Positions 23,772 to 34,255 of a DNA stretch of 64,000 nt are shown one piece after another (the stretch's first letter is position 1; each line of letters opens with the position of its first letter). The translations under genes and the position numbers were made by a program. This stretch comes from Moniliella sp. 'wahieum' (taxonomy: Eukaryota; Basidiomycota; Moniliellomycetes; Moniliellales; Moniliellaceae): positions 248,001 to 312,000 of the forward strand of contig RSEE01000074.1 in NCBI GenBank assembly GCA_003971905.1, written 5' to 3'. Below the pieces are notes generated by a model. The model was not told the DNA's origin. It saw nothing but the letters and a program-made list of their open reading frames with translations, and did no database searches.

Positions 23772-24545
23772 GTTGACGATGGTGATCTGAAGGGAGGACG
23801 AGGTGGGAGGGGTAGAAGGGCGCAAAGAGGCGAGCGAGACGGTCTTCGCTTCGAGCCAGCGCCTGCTCTTTTAGTCCTATTGCCCAGCGGCTCAGCTGGG
23901 CCTGGACCTGGCCTGATGGCTGCCTTCAACGCGCATCACGCCCTCAGCGCCTCAGGCGCCTTAGCGCCTCAGCGCCTCAGCGCCTCAGCAGCCTCAGCAC
24001 ACCCGCACGCAGCCACAGGGGCGGTGCAGCCAGCACCCTGCTGCCGGCGGCTCCTCTTGCTGCCTGCTCGAGGATGCTCTTGGCATCGCCGGCAAGCCGC
24101 CGCCCCGAGGCCCCCCGCTGTCTTACAAGGTGCAGGCGCTAGTAGGGGTCGGCACAGCGGCCGCCTAGCGGACGCATGCATGGGTCGGTGCAAGACGACG
24201 TCAAGAACAGCACGCACCACACCAGTCTCGCCCCCGGCTTGCCCCGCCCGTTTTGGTCCGATTGCGGTGCGCTTTTGCCACCCGGGAGGCGGCCAACAGC
24301 GGCAGCGGGGTATATTATCCTAGCACAACCGCACCTCTCGCGTCAGCATCAGCCATCAGCATCATGCATCAGCCTCACTCGCACTGCTGATCTCCCCATC
24401 GGGATCGTAGTTTCAATTTCCCCCCATCTATCGCCCAGCGCACAGACAGTCGGCAGCACTGACCCCATCCCACCCCTCTCGTTCGTCTCGCCCTCTCATC
24501 GCCGTCGCGCGGCAGCCCCCTCCGCCACCATTGCACTTCGCAGCC
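23772..24545. other. Divergent promoter region of PRPP synthetase and ZIP transporter
   Basis: No gene. Contains the GCGCCTCA octamer array (23947-23995), a TATA-like GGTATATTATCC near 24309 and CATCAGC/ATGCATCA phrases at 24340-24375 before the ZIP start. Confidence 0.5.
23947..23995. repeat. GCGCCTCA-type octamer array
   Basis: Imperfect tandem GCGCCTCA units, including the palindrome AGGCGCCT, in the divergent promoter. Confidence 0.7.
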
Positions 24546-26282
24546 ATGGGCCCCTTCCTCCAGCTTCTGCTCGTCGTCGGCGCCATGGGCGTCGGCACGC
24601 TGGCCTTTGGCTCCCTCCGCTCGCCCTCCGCTGGGCCGCGCCAAGCTGCGCTACGTCGAGCTCATCGGCTCTGGTCTCCTGCTCGGCGCCGCATTCACCA
24701 TTGTAATTCCCGAGGGCGTCACCACTGTCATACGTGCTTCCGATTCCCTGCGCCATCTTCCACCAGCCACCCCTCCGAACTCGGACGCACCACCCCGCTC
24801 TGGCGCTTCTTGACCGACGGAGAGACGGTGATTGGCTGTATGCTGCTGCTGGGCTTCTTCCTGATGTTTGTGTAGGTGATGATCCTTGCGCCCCTTTTGC
24901 TGCTAAACCCCATTCTTGTTTTGTCAGTCTTGAACAAATATCCTCCCGTGCCGACTCGGATCATATCCTGCATCATCACCACACTCACCATCCTCACCAT
25001 TCCACCCCTCCATGGATGCGGACGATGAGGAGCCACACCTAGCAGGGTCCCCTCCCGCCCCATACCACAGCACGTCGCTACAGGAGGTACCAGTGACAAT
25101 TGCCCGCTCCTTTCGCAGCACCCTCACCGACACCAGGGCGAAAGTTTTTGCGATACACCCCTTCTCCCTCGGCCAAGACAGGGATGGCCACTTTGGCTCC
25201 CCATCGCACTCTGGTAGGCCGCAACTCCTCCCAAAAGCCTCGTTCGACCCAATCGCAAGCGAGTTTGGGACACTCCTATCAATCTGATGGCTCGCCCCGC
25301 ACTCCACACTTGACCCATGCTCACTACGACCCCTGCCTTCATCACCACCGTGATCTTGTTACGTGTCCAGCAGAGACGAGTGTGATGATTGGTCACTCGC
25401 ACCGCTTGTCGACACTTGTGCCGCCTCTTGAGGCCAGTACCGGTCTCAAGGCAGCTTGGCCTCCATGTCGGGTTGATGATCCATGCGTTGGCAGATGGGA
25501 TTGCGATGGGTGCGTCGGCCTCGTCGTCGATGGCAGCTGCGCTGGATTGTGTTTGGCGCCATTCTCATCCACAAAGCGTCGTTTGGTCTGTGTTCGGTCC
25601 TGATGGCGCGCGGGTGAACAGGGGTGACATTGTCAAGGCGCTGGCCTTGTTTAGCATGTGCACGCCAGTGGGTGCTAGTGGTGTACCTTGCGCTTCAAGC
25701 CTTCTCTCCCTTGATCACGCAGCGGCCGTTCCTCTTGCTACCGACACTACAACTGCCACTGCGACCCTTCTTTCTTGGCCCGCAGCAATTCACCAAGTAG
25801 GCATTGGTGCCACTTTGACCTTCTCCGGGGGGACGTTCCTGTTTGTGGCGATGCACGCGCTGGAGGACGTGACGGACTCGCCAGGGCCAGATGCTGGGGT
25901 GGGAGCTGAGGTGCCTCGTCATCTGTTGGCTGGTTCTAAGGGCAAGTCGTCTGGACTCCTAGACACGGTTCACTCCCTTCGAGACGGAGAATGACGGAGC
26001 TTGGTTTGCTGGCTCTGCCCATCCTGGCCAAGGTGGAGAGGGAAATAGGCAGCAAGATGCCGTTGGTGGGTCTCAAACTGCCGTCTCTGCTTCTGGTCAC
26101 CTCCATTCTCCGACCCTTGGCTCGAGCTCAAGTCTAAATCAATGCGACGCATGTGAGCGAACAGAGGCTCTCATCCAACTTGAGACGTTCGCAGCCCCGC
26201 AGACAACTCGAATCGCGCTCGTCTTGGTGGGCAGCCTGATTCCCAAGATTCTTCAAATGATTACTGGGGGCATGGGCATTAG
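24546..26282 (+). CDS. ATX2: ZIP family metal transporter (ZIP9/Atx2-like)
   Basis: Zinc/manganese transporter of the Golgi-type ZIP9 subfamily. From ATG 24546: a hydrophobic first segment (MGPFLQLLLVVGAMGVGTLA); YVELIGSGLLLGAAFTIVIP with the ZIP PEG motif; VIGCMLLLGFFLMFV; and a His-rich loop (HHHHTHHPHH). The ZIP metal-site helix reads LGLMIHALADGIAMGASASS, followed by a stretch that in repaired frame resembles the HK-containing helix. Then IGATLTFSGGTFLFVAMHAL, and the last helix ALVLVGSLIPKILQM. In the read frame the ORF runs on into the downstream tRNA, but one extra G in the five-G run at 26266-26270 gives the family-typical His-rich end GGHGH and a stop at 26282. Frame changes are frequent. 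Localisation is inferred from family. Confidence 0.85.
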
Positions 26283-26349
26283 TCTTGCCCACCTGTCCAC
26301 CTTCTCCACCTTAGTTGGGGACCCGACCAAATGGCTAGCCCCACATTCA

Positions 26350-26429
26350 GGACGGCTGGCGCAATGGTAGCGCGTCTGACTACGATTGGTTGTAATCAGG
26401 AGGTTGCAGGTTCGACCCTGCGTCGTTCG
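26350..26429 (+). tRNA. tRNA-Arg(ACG) with a short intron
   Basis: Cloverleaf by eye: acceptor GGACGGC pairs with GTCGTTC; D-stem GCGC/GCGC with loop AATGGTA; anticodon stem TCTGA/TCAGG (one G-U). The anticodon ACG is at 26382-26384 with a 9-nt insertion (26386-26394) at the canonical 37/38 intron site. The T-arm stem GCAGG/CCTGC encloses TTCGAC, only six bases instead of seven. Spliced, the anticodon loop is CTACGAA, as in fungal tRNA-Arg(ACG). The short T-loop may be one lost C in a CCC run. A tRNA-Thr(TGT) reading is possible but would need an intron at the wrong position. Confidence 0.7.
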
Positions 26430-26885
26430 ACCCGACATGGGCGTCTATCCTTTTTTCTCCTTGTTGCAGCATCCGACCGTGTACCAGGGGGCCGGTTGCC
26501 TTTGCATAGGGACCACCTGTCGGGGCGATGATGCGCATGATGGATGGGGCCTTGGGGGAATGGCATCAACAGGCAGTGGCAGAGAGTGGCTGGACAGGCC
26601 CGACCGAAATGCTGGGTGCGATGGAGGTAATCAGTGGCGCGTGTGTGTGATGCATGGCCGGTGATGCGGCGCTCGCATTGGCGCTTGGTGATGCCAGTGA
26701 TGCAGGGGACGTGTGCATGTGAAGCGGACGTGCAGCATATCACATGTGGCGTGGGCACGTGAAGCGCGAGTGTGGGTGAGTGCGCGTGAGGCCTGCGCGG
26801 CTGCAGAGCACCGAGTGATTACTGATCGCGTGCGCGCCTACCTACAGTGTGGACGTGGCGGAACGGCAGCAGTGTGGCGCCCGTG

Positions 26886-26919
26886 ACTGGTGACCGGTGA
26901 CTAGTGACTATTCACTTGT
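26886..26919. repeat. Palindrome heptad array with changing core (ACTGGT, ACCGGT, ACTAGT, ACTATT, ACTTGT)
   Basis: Five six-base blocks, each beginning with A and ending with T and separated by exactly one G or C. Blocks two and three are perfect palindromes; the others differ from a palindrome by one or two bases. Confidence 0.85.
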
Positions 26920-27425
26920 CACGCGTTTCGCCACAGTAGCTGAGCCGCACAGGCACCTCCTGGGCGTGTGCGTGCAGCTATTTAAAGTACGACCAGGCTG
27001 ACTAAGTGCTGCGCTTAAGCACTACGGATGTGCTGATTCATGATGCATGATTAATGATTGTCCTCCGCTGCGCCGAGTGCTGGCTGACCTGCAAGGCACA
27101 AGGGCAGGGGGGGCTGTGGCGCTGTGATAGGGTTTGTGTTCTGCATTGGGGCATGGGGCAGCGCAGTGGAGCAGCCCGGGCAGGGGCACAGTGTGTGGCA
27201 TTGGTTGTGGGCACTGGGCCCGGGTGCGGGTGTCTTGCTCCAGCGCAGCCTGGACCACCACCAGCATCCCGTGTGGCCCCCCTGTGGCTGCAGCTGCAGA
27301 CCTAAGACCGAGGGCGCAGGCCAGGTCAAGCGCACCAGCGCGCTGTGCCTTGCGACGCCCGACAATAATCAAGCTGAGCTTCGCACTCCGTAGCAGGTTG
27401 GGTGCGGCTCAAAGGCTCCACCGCT

Positions 27426-27444
27426 AAGCTTCAACTTGAAGCTT
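27426..27444. repeat. AAGCTT cluster
   Basis: AAGCTT, a decayed AACTT unit and AAGCTT, joined by C and G spacers, with a further AAGCTT a few bases on. Confidence 0.75.
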
Positions 27445-27969
27445 GAAGCCAAGCTTCTAAGCGCTGCGGCTGAGGCCTGGCCCTGCGGGGCTCAGGGCAA
27501 GGGCTGCGTGCTGCTGCGGCTGGTGCGTCCCTTTGGTTTCTGTTTCCGCGTCTGCTCTGCTTGCTTTGCTCCGCTCTGCCCCTCTAGCTGCTCTTCTTGG
27601 TGGGCTCCACCACCTCAGCCCCTCTCCGTTTCCTTTCTTTTGCCCGGCATGGGCCTTGGCGCCCGTTTTCTGCGCCGCTCCGACGAGCCTTCAAGCGTCT
27701 CCGCCGCCCCCTCTGCTCGTCAGGCGGTCTGGGTCATCGGCGGCCGAAGCCTTAGCCTCCGTCTCTGCCTCCGTTTCTCCGCCCCACAACAAACCACGTC
27801 CCTCCCGTCTTGCCGCTCTCGGCCTCCGCCGCCCCGCCCGCAGGCGCGATAGCGCCGACGACCGTCCTGCTGCCTCTCTCGCCACTCCCGCTCCCGCTCC
27901 CGCTCCCGCATCCTCCGCTCCTCCACTCCTCCCCCACTCAACCTCAGTACCGCCCCTCGTAGTTCTACC

Positions 27970-30900
27970 ATGCCTCCTCCGTTGTTCCCCCCTCGCATCT
28001 ACATGTCTCCCAGCACCACCCCGCCAGCGCTCCCCACCTGCCGCAGCACGCGCGGCTCCCAATCGGTACAAGCGCCTCAGCGCCATGAGCTCCGCCAACG
28101 ACCGTGCCGGCGCGCAGCCAAGCGTCTTTCGCGTCAACTCGATCTTCTCACTGCCCCTCCGCGCCCCATCACCCCTCAGGAGGAGGACGATGGTGCTCAA
28201 GCAGTACGTTTCCCCGCCCTCTCGTCGTCACGTACAACAAACTGACCATGTTTTGCCCCCCACAGGCCGGGGAGACAGATTTGTTCCAGGATTCGGACCT
28301 GCTCCAGGCGGTCCTAGGCCTCAGTTTTGGCGAGTCCGACTTGCCCGATGGCGAGGCCGCTGGCGACCAAGACGATCCCAATTCAAGTCCGCATCCAGCG
28401 CAGCTTAACCTGTTCCCCAATACCAGCACCACCGTTCCTTCTTCCCGTGGTCCGCCGCCTCGCCTCGCTCGATTGGGGCAGCCCATCCAGTCCTCTGGCT
28501 CAACGCAGCATTACAAGTCGCGCGGACCGTCACCCGGATGGAGGGCTCAACTTGTTCGATTCTCTCCCCACCACCTCCACTTCGCTTTGGATCTCCGGCC
28601 TCCGATCCGCACTCTTGGCCCGGGAGGAACTCGATGTCTTCGTCCCGAAGAAGCTGTGAAATGGAGCGCCAAGCACAGAAAGAATCCGAAGAGAAACGGG
28701 CGCTGCATCAGCGGATGAGAAGTTCTACCAATCTCGCTCTCTTTGGTCCTTGGCCGACCAGAACCAGTCGAGTTCGGACTCGGACGTGAGTGAAGACGAT
28801 TATGGTGGCGAGAATGAAGAACAAGCGATGCGAGCTGCATCAATGCCGCCTTCGCCATTGGCGTCTCCCCGCTGGGCGTGCCCTCTCTCCCTGGTCTTGG
28901 AGGGACAGGAGTGGGGCTGGACACAACCCGTTGATGCCTGTCCAGGCCTCCCCGACGCTGACGGGGCTCAGCACACCGTCAAAACGAGCACTGTACAACT
29001 GCACTTTGCTCAAGGTTCACCCGTCCCTTGCCAATGCTGTTCTGTCAACCAACGCTTTTGAGGGGTCCTTCGCTCCAGTTTGGGGGGTGGCAAGCGCTCT
29101 CAGCCGACCACCCCGCTCACTCGGAAGAGTGCCTTGCCTGGAACGTTGTCTCGCACTGCATCGTCCGAAGCTGTATCGGCCATAGGAGCACCGTTGGCCA
29201 AGACAGCTCAAGGGGCTGGGGTGGTCGTTGTGCCGAGCACGGCGGCGCTTGTCTACCCACGCTCGATGAAGCGCCGTGCTTCTCCAAGGCCACGAGTCAA
29301 CCCTTCTTCAACGCGCTGTCTGGGGGTGGCATTGGCGAGGAAAAGAGTGATGCAACGTCTTATACGCCCGCTCTCGCGGGCGCACGATGTTGAATTGGGT
29401 TGGTTCAGACGTACGGATCCGAACTGATACCGTCCCGTTGGTTGCCGAAGCGGTGCAGGGAGAGAGCAACGCCAGAAGCCCACTCGCAGCTCCGGTCGAT
29501 GCCGAAGCGACGGAACGAACAGAGCGCTTCAACGTTGGGCGGCGAGACCTAGCTTTGCCGAGCGCATGTCTGTCTACCTTCCCTATCGCCCTAGTTTGGG
29601 GGGGGGTCCACATCTTGCCCGACGGTTCAGTCCCTGCTGTCGCCCCACAGCCTATCCTCCGGCCACAGTCCCGTTTCGTTCTCTCGTCGTGTGGCTGCCT
29701 GGCTCATGTCCTGTCCCCGAGGTACCCAAAGCGATCACTACCCGGCTCCGCAAAGCCGTACGGCAACGAGAGTGGCGTCCTGGCGCCACCACTTCGCACC
29801 ACCCGCCCCCGCCCAGCCGACCTCACTCCTGCCGAACAAGTGTCGCGCGAATACACCAAGGCTCAGGCGGCCGTGAAGCCGAGCGATTGCAATTGAAGTT
29901 GGCCCAACGTCGCCCAGCACCCTGGAGCAGGAGCGGCCATTCCCACCCACACCCGACGCAAGGGACCCACAATTCCCGTGATACCAGTTGCCTCCTAGTC
30001 AATCTTCGGTCGCTGCATGGTCTAGGGATTAGGCCTGACACTTTGGAAGCCCAGTCTTCCTCTGTTCCTCCTTCCCCGCCTCCCCCCCGTGGGGGGGTAC
30101 GCTGCTGCCTGCCGCTGCTGCCTGGCCGCACGGAGTCAAGCAAAGAAGGCAGCGGCAACCCCCACCACAAGTCCATCGGTGGGCACCATGACGTCTCCTT
30201 CAACCCGGCTTCTTCTGGTCGGCGACGCGGGTGCATCTCCAACGCTGGTTCGGCGGGGGCAGGTTCCAGCAAGCCACCGGCATCCGTCGCCGTTCCTCGC
30301 GACTCGGGGTGCCCTCAACCCGGTAGACTCACCCGAATCGCCAGAGACCCAAACGGGCGCACGGCCACAACAAATTACCCCCATCGTCGTTCAAGCCAGT
30401 TCCTTGGTCCTGGGGAGCTTTCACCGAGCAATGCTCCGCACTCGCGCCCTCCTTCCCGTCCCTCTTCGCGCTCGTCTTCCCGTGCTCCACCGCGCGCGAT
30501 TTCGCGCGAGCGCGCCAACTGCCGTCGAAAGTGGACATAAGCGGCAAGGTTCAGTGCTTCAACGGGCTCAGTGGGCAGTAAGTTGCCCGACCCCTCCACA
30601 CCGGAAGGCGTCGCGTTGGAGCACAAGTTGCAAGCGCTCCAAGCCAACCTACTGCACCAATCTGCCCACCACTTGACCGTCGACCAACCTGCGCCTCAAC
30701 GTAGACAAAGTCTTCGTCCCGCCGGACCCACTTCTACCAACCCCACCAGCCGAAGCTCCTCACCTTCTCCTCTCCTGGCCTCGCGCTCTTCCGACGACCT
30801 GGACGAGTGGAGAACCCCCCGCCAGTCCCTTAGCCGCGCATCCAGCCGCACTCGTCGTGCACCCAGCCCTGGCCCAATTCCCGGTGCCGCCAGCCGGCCG

Positions 30901-31487
30901 GCTCGGGAGAACCCAAATGCCCATCGGGCGTCTCTCAGACCAGCCGCCGCGGCGGGCCGAAGCTTTTCAGCAGGCGAAGGGATGCGAATCGCACGTTCGT
31001 CAGTTTCAATGCCGGCGCCTCGCGCGAGAAGACGTTACCATCTGCCACCTCTCCTCCCACGCGCACCATGAGGATCACCATCTCAAGTCTCCCGCCCACC
31101 AAGGACCGTACTCTACGCTCCCCCGTACCTCGGTCTCTCACACCGACGTGTCGTCGTTGGCGATGCTACCCCAATCCGGTCGGACCTCTGCACCCTCGAC
31201 GCCGGCGCACAGAGGCGGCCACCTACCTTTCTTTTCCCCCGACGAGGTGTCCTCACCATCGCTTCCGCGGAAGGGGAAAAAGGCTCCTCTTCCCCGAGCC
31301 CCCACCCCCGACGCAGCTCGCACCAGCCGGCAGCGCGCGGAGCGCAACCGCATACCACCGTCCCGACTGGATGGTACCCCGCCGCCGTACGGGTACTACA
31401 ACATGGCCCATCCGCTCGTCACGCCCATCCTCGGCGCCGTCCCGCTGCGCCGCCGCCGCCGCAGGGGGGTATGTGCCTCGCCACTAG
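27970..31487 (+). CDS. Large uncharacterised Ser/Pro-rich protein
   Basis: Not recognised. A clear coding signal starts before 28140 with KRLSRQLDLLTAPPRPITPQ and continues over an intron at 28204-28265 (GTACGT...ACAG) in phase into AGETDLFQDSDLLQAVLGLS. Later readable segments, in alternating frames, include LWISGLRSALLAREELDVFV, a Glu/Lys/Arg-rich helix (MERQAQKESEEKRALHQRM), NQSSSDSDVSEDDYGGENEE, a long Ser/Thr/Pro-rich middle, a short helix VALEHKLQALQANLL, and SFFSPDEVSSPSLPRKGKK near the end. Frame changes every few hundred bases suggest several indels. Composition points to a disordered regulatory or scaffold protein. Start and end are estimates; it could be two genes. Confidence 0.5.
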
Positions 31488-31680
31488 TCCCTTTTCTCCT
31501 TCGGTTCGCCCACCCGATTTCACTTACCCCATCTATCTTCATTCGCCTGCCCCCATCCTCATGCTCGTATTCCCTTTGATTGTTTTATCCTCTTGCGAGG
31601 GTCCATAGGTCCCCCCCCACTGCTCCTTTGACGAATTCCTGCTCACGTGCTCGCTCGCTCCCCCCACTGTCCGCTTTTGT

Positions 31681-31722
31681 CTTCCGTCTTCCGTCTTCCG
31701 TCTTCCGTCTTCCGTCTTCCGT
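31681..31722. repeat. (CTTCCGT)6 heptamer tandem repeat
   Basis: Six perfect copies of CTTCCGT. The period is 7 bp, but the unit does not contain an A-NNNN-T palindrome. Confidence 0.95.
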
Positions 31723-32396
31723 CCTCCTGCCGCAATGTGCATCTTTTGTGTCCCAGTTGGGTCCCACGTGGTTCGACCCAGCCTGGTTCCGCTGTTTCCC
31801 CTCCCTTCATCTCCCGCACCTGATGGATATCAACATCACTTTTCTTTTGCCCCGTCTCGGGCTTGTCTCCATAATTGTTGTGCGAAGGCGTGGGGCCGAT
31901 GAAGGCAAGGAGTGCTCGGATTTACAAGGGGGGGAAGGAGGGGACACTTGACTTGGATCGGCACAGTACCCTGCGCCTGTCTGTCCCTTGAACTGGCAGA
32001 GAGGAGAGGTGATGCGCTTATTTACCAGTCGCGCTCGTTCGGTCCTTGTCTAGTCCGTGCGGCGGCCACGAATCACAATCAACAATCAACAGTCCACAAT
32101 CCACAATCCACAATCAACTGTGGTCATCCACATCGACAATTGTAGCACCCCTGTTGGTGCCTCGGCTGGCATCCAAGCCGGGGTGAAGATTGAATGGCCG
32201 TCGCAGCCGCACAGAGTGTGCTTGCAAGCCCAGTGATGTGGTAAAGAACGCCCCCTCCAACCTGAGACGTTCGACTGGGGAAGATGCGCCAGTTCAGGTC
32301 GCCACGCTCGTTCCTTCTTCAAGGTGCTTGGGTTCGGTTTGGGGGATGGTGGCCCGGCCAGAGGCTAAACACTCCAGTGCCTTCACCCGTGATGAA

Positions 32397-32466
32397 GCAT
32401 GGAAGCATGGAAGCATGGAAGCATGGAAGCATGGAAGCATGGAAGCATGGAAGCATGGAAGCATGG
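32397..32466. repeat. (GCATGGAA)n octamer tandem repeat
   Basis: Nearly nine perfect copies of GCATGGAA with no unit-to-unit divergence, so the array is recent. Confidence 0.97.
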
Positions 32467-32674
32467 TGGTTTTTTGGAAGCCTCCCGTCTGTTTACCCTT
32501 TTACCGGAGAATGTAGGACATGGCAAACTTTCGGAAGCCCGTGTCATCCATTTTGAGCGGTGTGTCGGCTGACGTGTCGGCTGGCATGTCGGCTGGAAGA
32601 AGGGGGTGCTGCGTCACTGCGTGGGAAACAGGTGGGAAATAGTAGGGGGTGCTAGGGAGGGGTGCCGGGGAGGG

Positions 32675-33146
32675 TCAGGTGGGAGAGGGCACGGCGCTTC
32701 GTGCGTCGCTCCAGTCTGGCGAGTCGGTTTTCTTCAGTCCGTGCCGCTTCATGAACCGCCGGGCCCACTGGTACCCAACTTTCTTGTTGGATTTGCGCGC
32801 AGCCAGGAGATCGTTGGCCCCTTCAATCACAGTCATCAACAAAGACTCTTGCGTGGGATGGTCCGACGCCCGCACCCACTCCACCAACCCACGCTCGTCC
32901 GTATCAGTGAGCAGCGCACCAGGACCATGCTGGTACAGAGAGGACTGGATGCCCCTCGTGCGACGAAGGAGGGTGGCGTACGTCACGCCCCAACTCCTTG
33001 GCCGCCTTGTGGAACTTGGGTTTGGTAGGATCGAGTTCGTACGCGTACTGCAATGCCAGCTGTACCTTTTTCTCCTTCTGTTCGGCCACGGTGCGTCGCG
33101 CCTCAGCCTGCGGCGGCTGGTCCGGGTTCCGCCGCCCGCGCGGCAT
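32675..33146 (-). CDS. CENP-B/pogo-type helix-turn-helix protein, no transposase domain
   Basis: Small DNA-binding protein of about 157 residues. From MPRGRRNPDQPPQAEARRTV (start 33146) it has a first HTH of psq/pogo type (LALQYAYELD...FHKAAKELG, then VTYATLLRRTRG). A CENP-B-type HTH segment follows: LTDTDERGLVEWV, LLMTVIEGANDLLA and VGYQWARRFMKRHGL, stopping at 32675. The layout equals the N-terminal DNA-binding half of pogo/Tc1-family transposases, but no DDE catalytic domain follows. One frame change near 32985 separates the two HTH parts. I see no terminal inverted repeats. It may be a transposon remnant, a domesticated DNA-binding protein, or the 5' exon of a broken element. Confidence 0.65.
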
Positions 33147-33904
33147 AGCAGAGCGGTCAATTTGACTCGTTCAACGTAGGCGGCAGGCGGAATGAAAGCA
33201 AAAAGAAGATAAGAGGAGACGTGCGGTCTGGCGATCTCTTGTGGGGCGGGGCCAAGCGCGGGCGGATGTGGTGGGGGGTGGGGCGAGTTGGTCCAATCGA
33301 CTGCTAGCCAATAACGCCCCACCCCGTGCTCGGTCCGAACGCGCCGAGGATGCAATAGGCAGCAGAGCTCGGGCAGCAGAATGCAAAGTCCTGTACGCGT
33401 ATGGGGCGAGTGTGCACAGAATTCGCTCGGGCGACGTGGTCGAGGGTCCGACGTCCAATTTGGGCATCCAGACCTGTTTTCTACAACGATTAATGACACG
33501 CCCACATCTAGCTAACTGTACGTGTCAAGGACCCTTCTGACAGGAACTGGCAAGTCAGAGAAGACCGGTGTATATATCTCGCAGGGGGGTAGTATTATAA
33601 GAGGGATCCACTCATTGTATTGCCTGCCCCATCTCCCCCGCACAAAGCAGGGACCAACGATCTCTACAGATCTCAAGCGCAACAAAGTCAAAGTCATCAG
33701 TACTCAGTAAAGCCTAACCTAGTCATCGACATCAATCATCAATGCATCAATCATCGACAGACATCACACATCAGTACATCAGTACTCAGACTGAGTGCGT
33801 CAGCCATCGTTTTGGGGTTGTGGATTCTCATTATATCTCATTCCCAGTGGCAACACCCACCGTTCATAGGGCGTTCCGAAGAGCGATAATCGATAATCGA
33901 GTTG

Positions 33905-33940
33905 AACGTTGAACGTGTTGAACGTTGAACGTTGAACATT
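33905..33940. repeat. Palindrome heptad array, AACGTT
   Basis: AACGTT copies at 33905, 33921 and 33928, then AACATT at 33935, joined by single G bases; one unit is disrupted by an extra GTGTT. Confidence 0.9.
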
Positions 33941-33987
33941 GAACGTACCGAACCTTTAATTCAGACCAAGCCATATTGGTGCAATTG

Positions 33988-34000
33988 ACATGTGACATGT
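33988..34000. repeat. Palindrome heptad array, ACATGT x2
   Basis: Two ACATGT units separated by one G, leading directly into the 58-bp tandem repeat. Confidence 0.85.
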
Positions 34001-34007
34001 GACACAT

Positions 34008-34116
34008 GACATGCATGACATTGCGACATGCACGTGCTGTGATACGTACATGTGACGTGATGCATGACATGCATGACATTGCGACATGCACGTGCTGTGA
34101 TACGTACATGTGACGT
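34008..34116. repeat. Tandem duplication, 51-bp core with 58-bp period
   Basis: The 51-bp segments 34008-34058 and 34066-34116 are identical by eye, separated by 7 bp. The unit itself is made of ATGCAT, ACATG and TACGTA palindromic words. Confidence 0.95.
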
Positions 34117-34242
34117 ATGTGATACGATACGACGTGTCAAGGTGACCTGTGATGTGGTGCATCAAGTCCCACAGCGCTACACCAAGCACAGTCTGAGTAT
34201 CTGAGAGTCCGAGACCCTCCCGCTGTGCTCTCTCTTCTCTTC

Positions 34243-34255
34243 AAGCTTCAAGCTT
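34243..34255. repeat. Palindrome heptad array, AAGCTT x2
   Basis: Two AAGCTT copies separated by one C; another AAGCTT with G-linked half units lies near 34694. Confidence 0.85.

Larger units (their letters stand above)
26430..27969. other. Upstream region of the 28-kb gene, repeat-rich
   Basis: No gene supported. It holds the ACTGGT/ACCGGT/ACTAGT heptad array (26886-26919), ATGCAT-G-ATTAAT phrases at 27041-27056, an AAGCTT cluster (27426-27444) and a pyrimidine-rich stretch before the next gene. Long overlapping ORFs at 27022-27430 on both strands carry no motif. Confidence 0.5.
31488..32674. other. Gene-free stretch with simple repeats
   Basis: Contains the CTTCCGT array (31681-31722), CAATC/ATCCACA repeats (about 32076-32118) and the GCATGGAA array (32397-32466). 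No gene recognised. Confidence 0.6.

Noticed and set aside
30008-30060. tRNA-like stretch (GCATGGTCTAGGGATTAGGC)
   Set aside because: No acceptor or T-arm pairing and it lies inside a reading frame.
31740-31800. GGTTCGACCC resembling a tRNA T-arm
   Set aside because: No D-arm or anticodon arm at the right distance.
32397-32466. CRISPR-like array
   Set aside because: Eight-base tandem units with no spacers, in a eukaryotic genome.
32675-33505. Complete pogo/Tc1 transposon
   Set aside because: No DDE domain and no terminal inverted repeats seen on either side.
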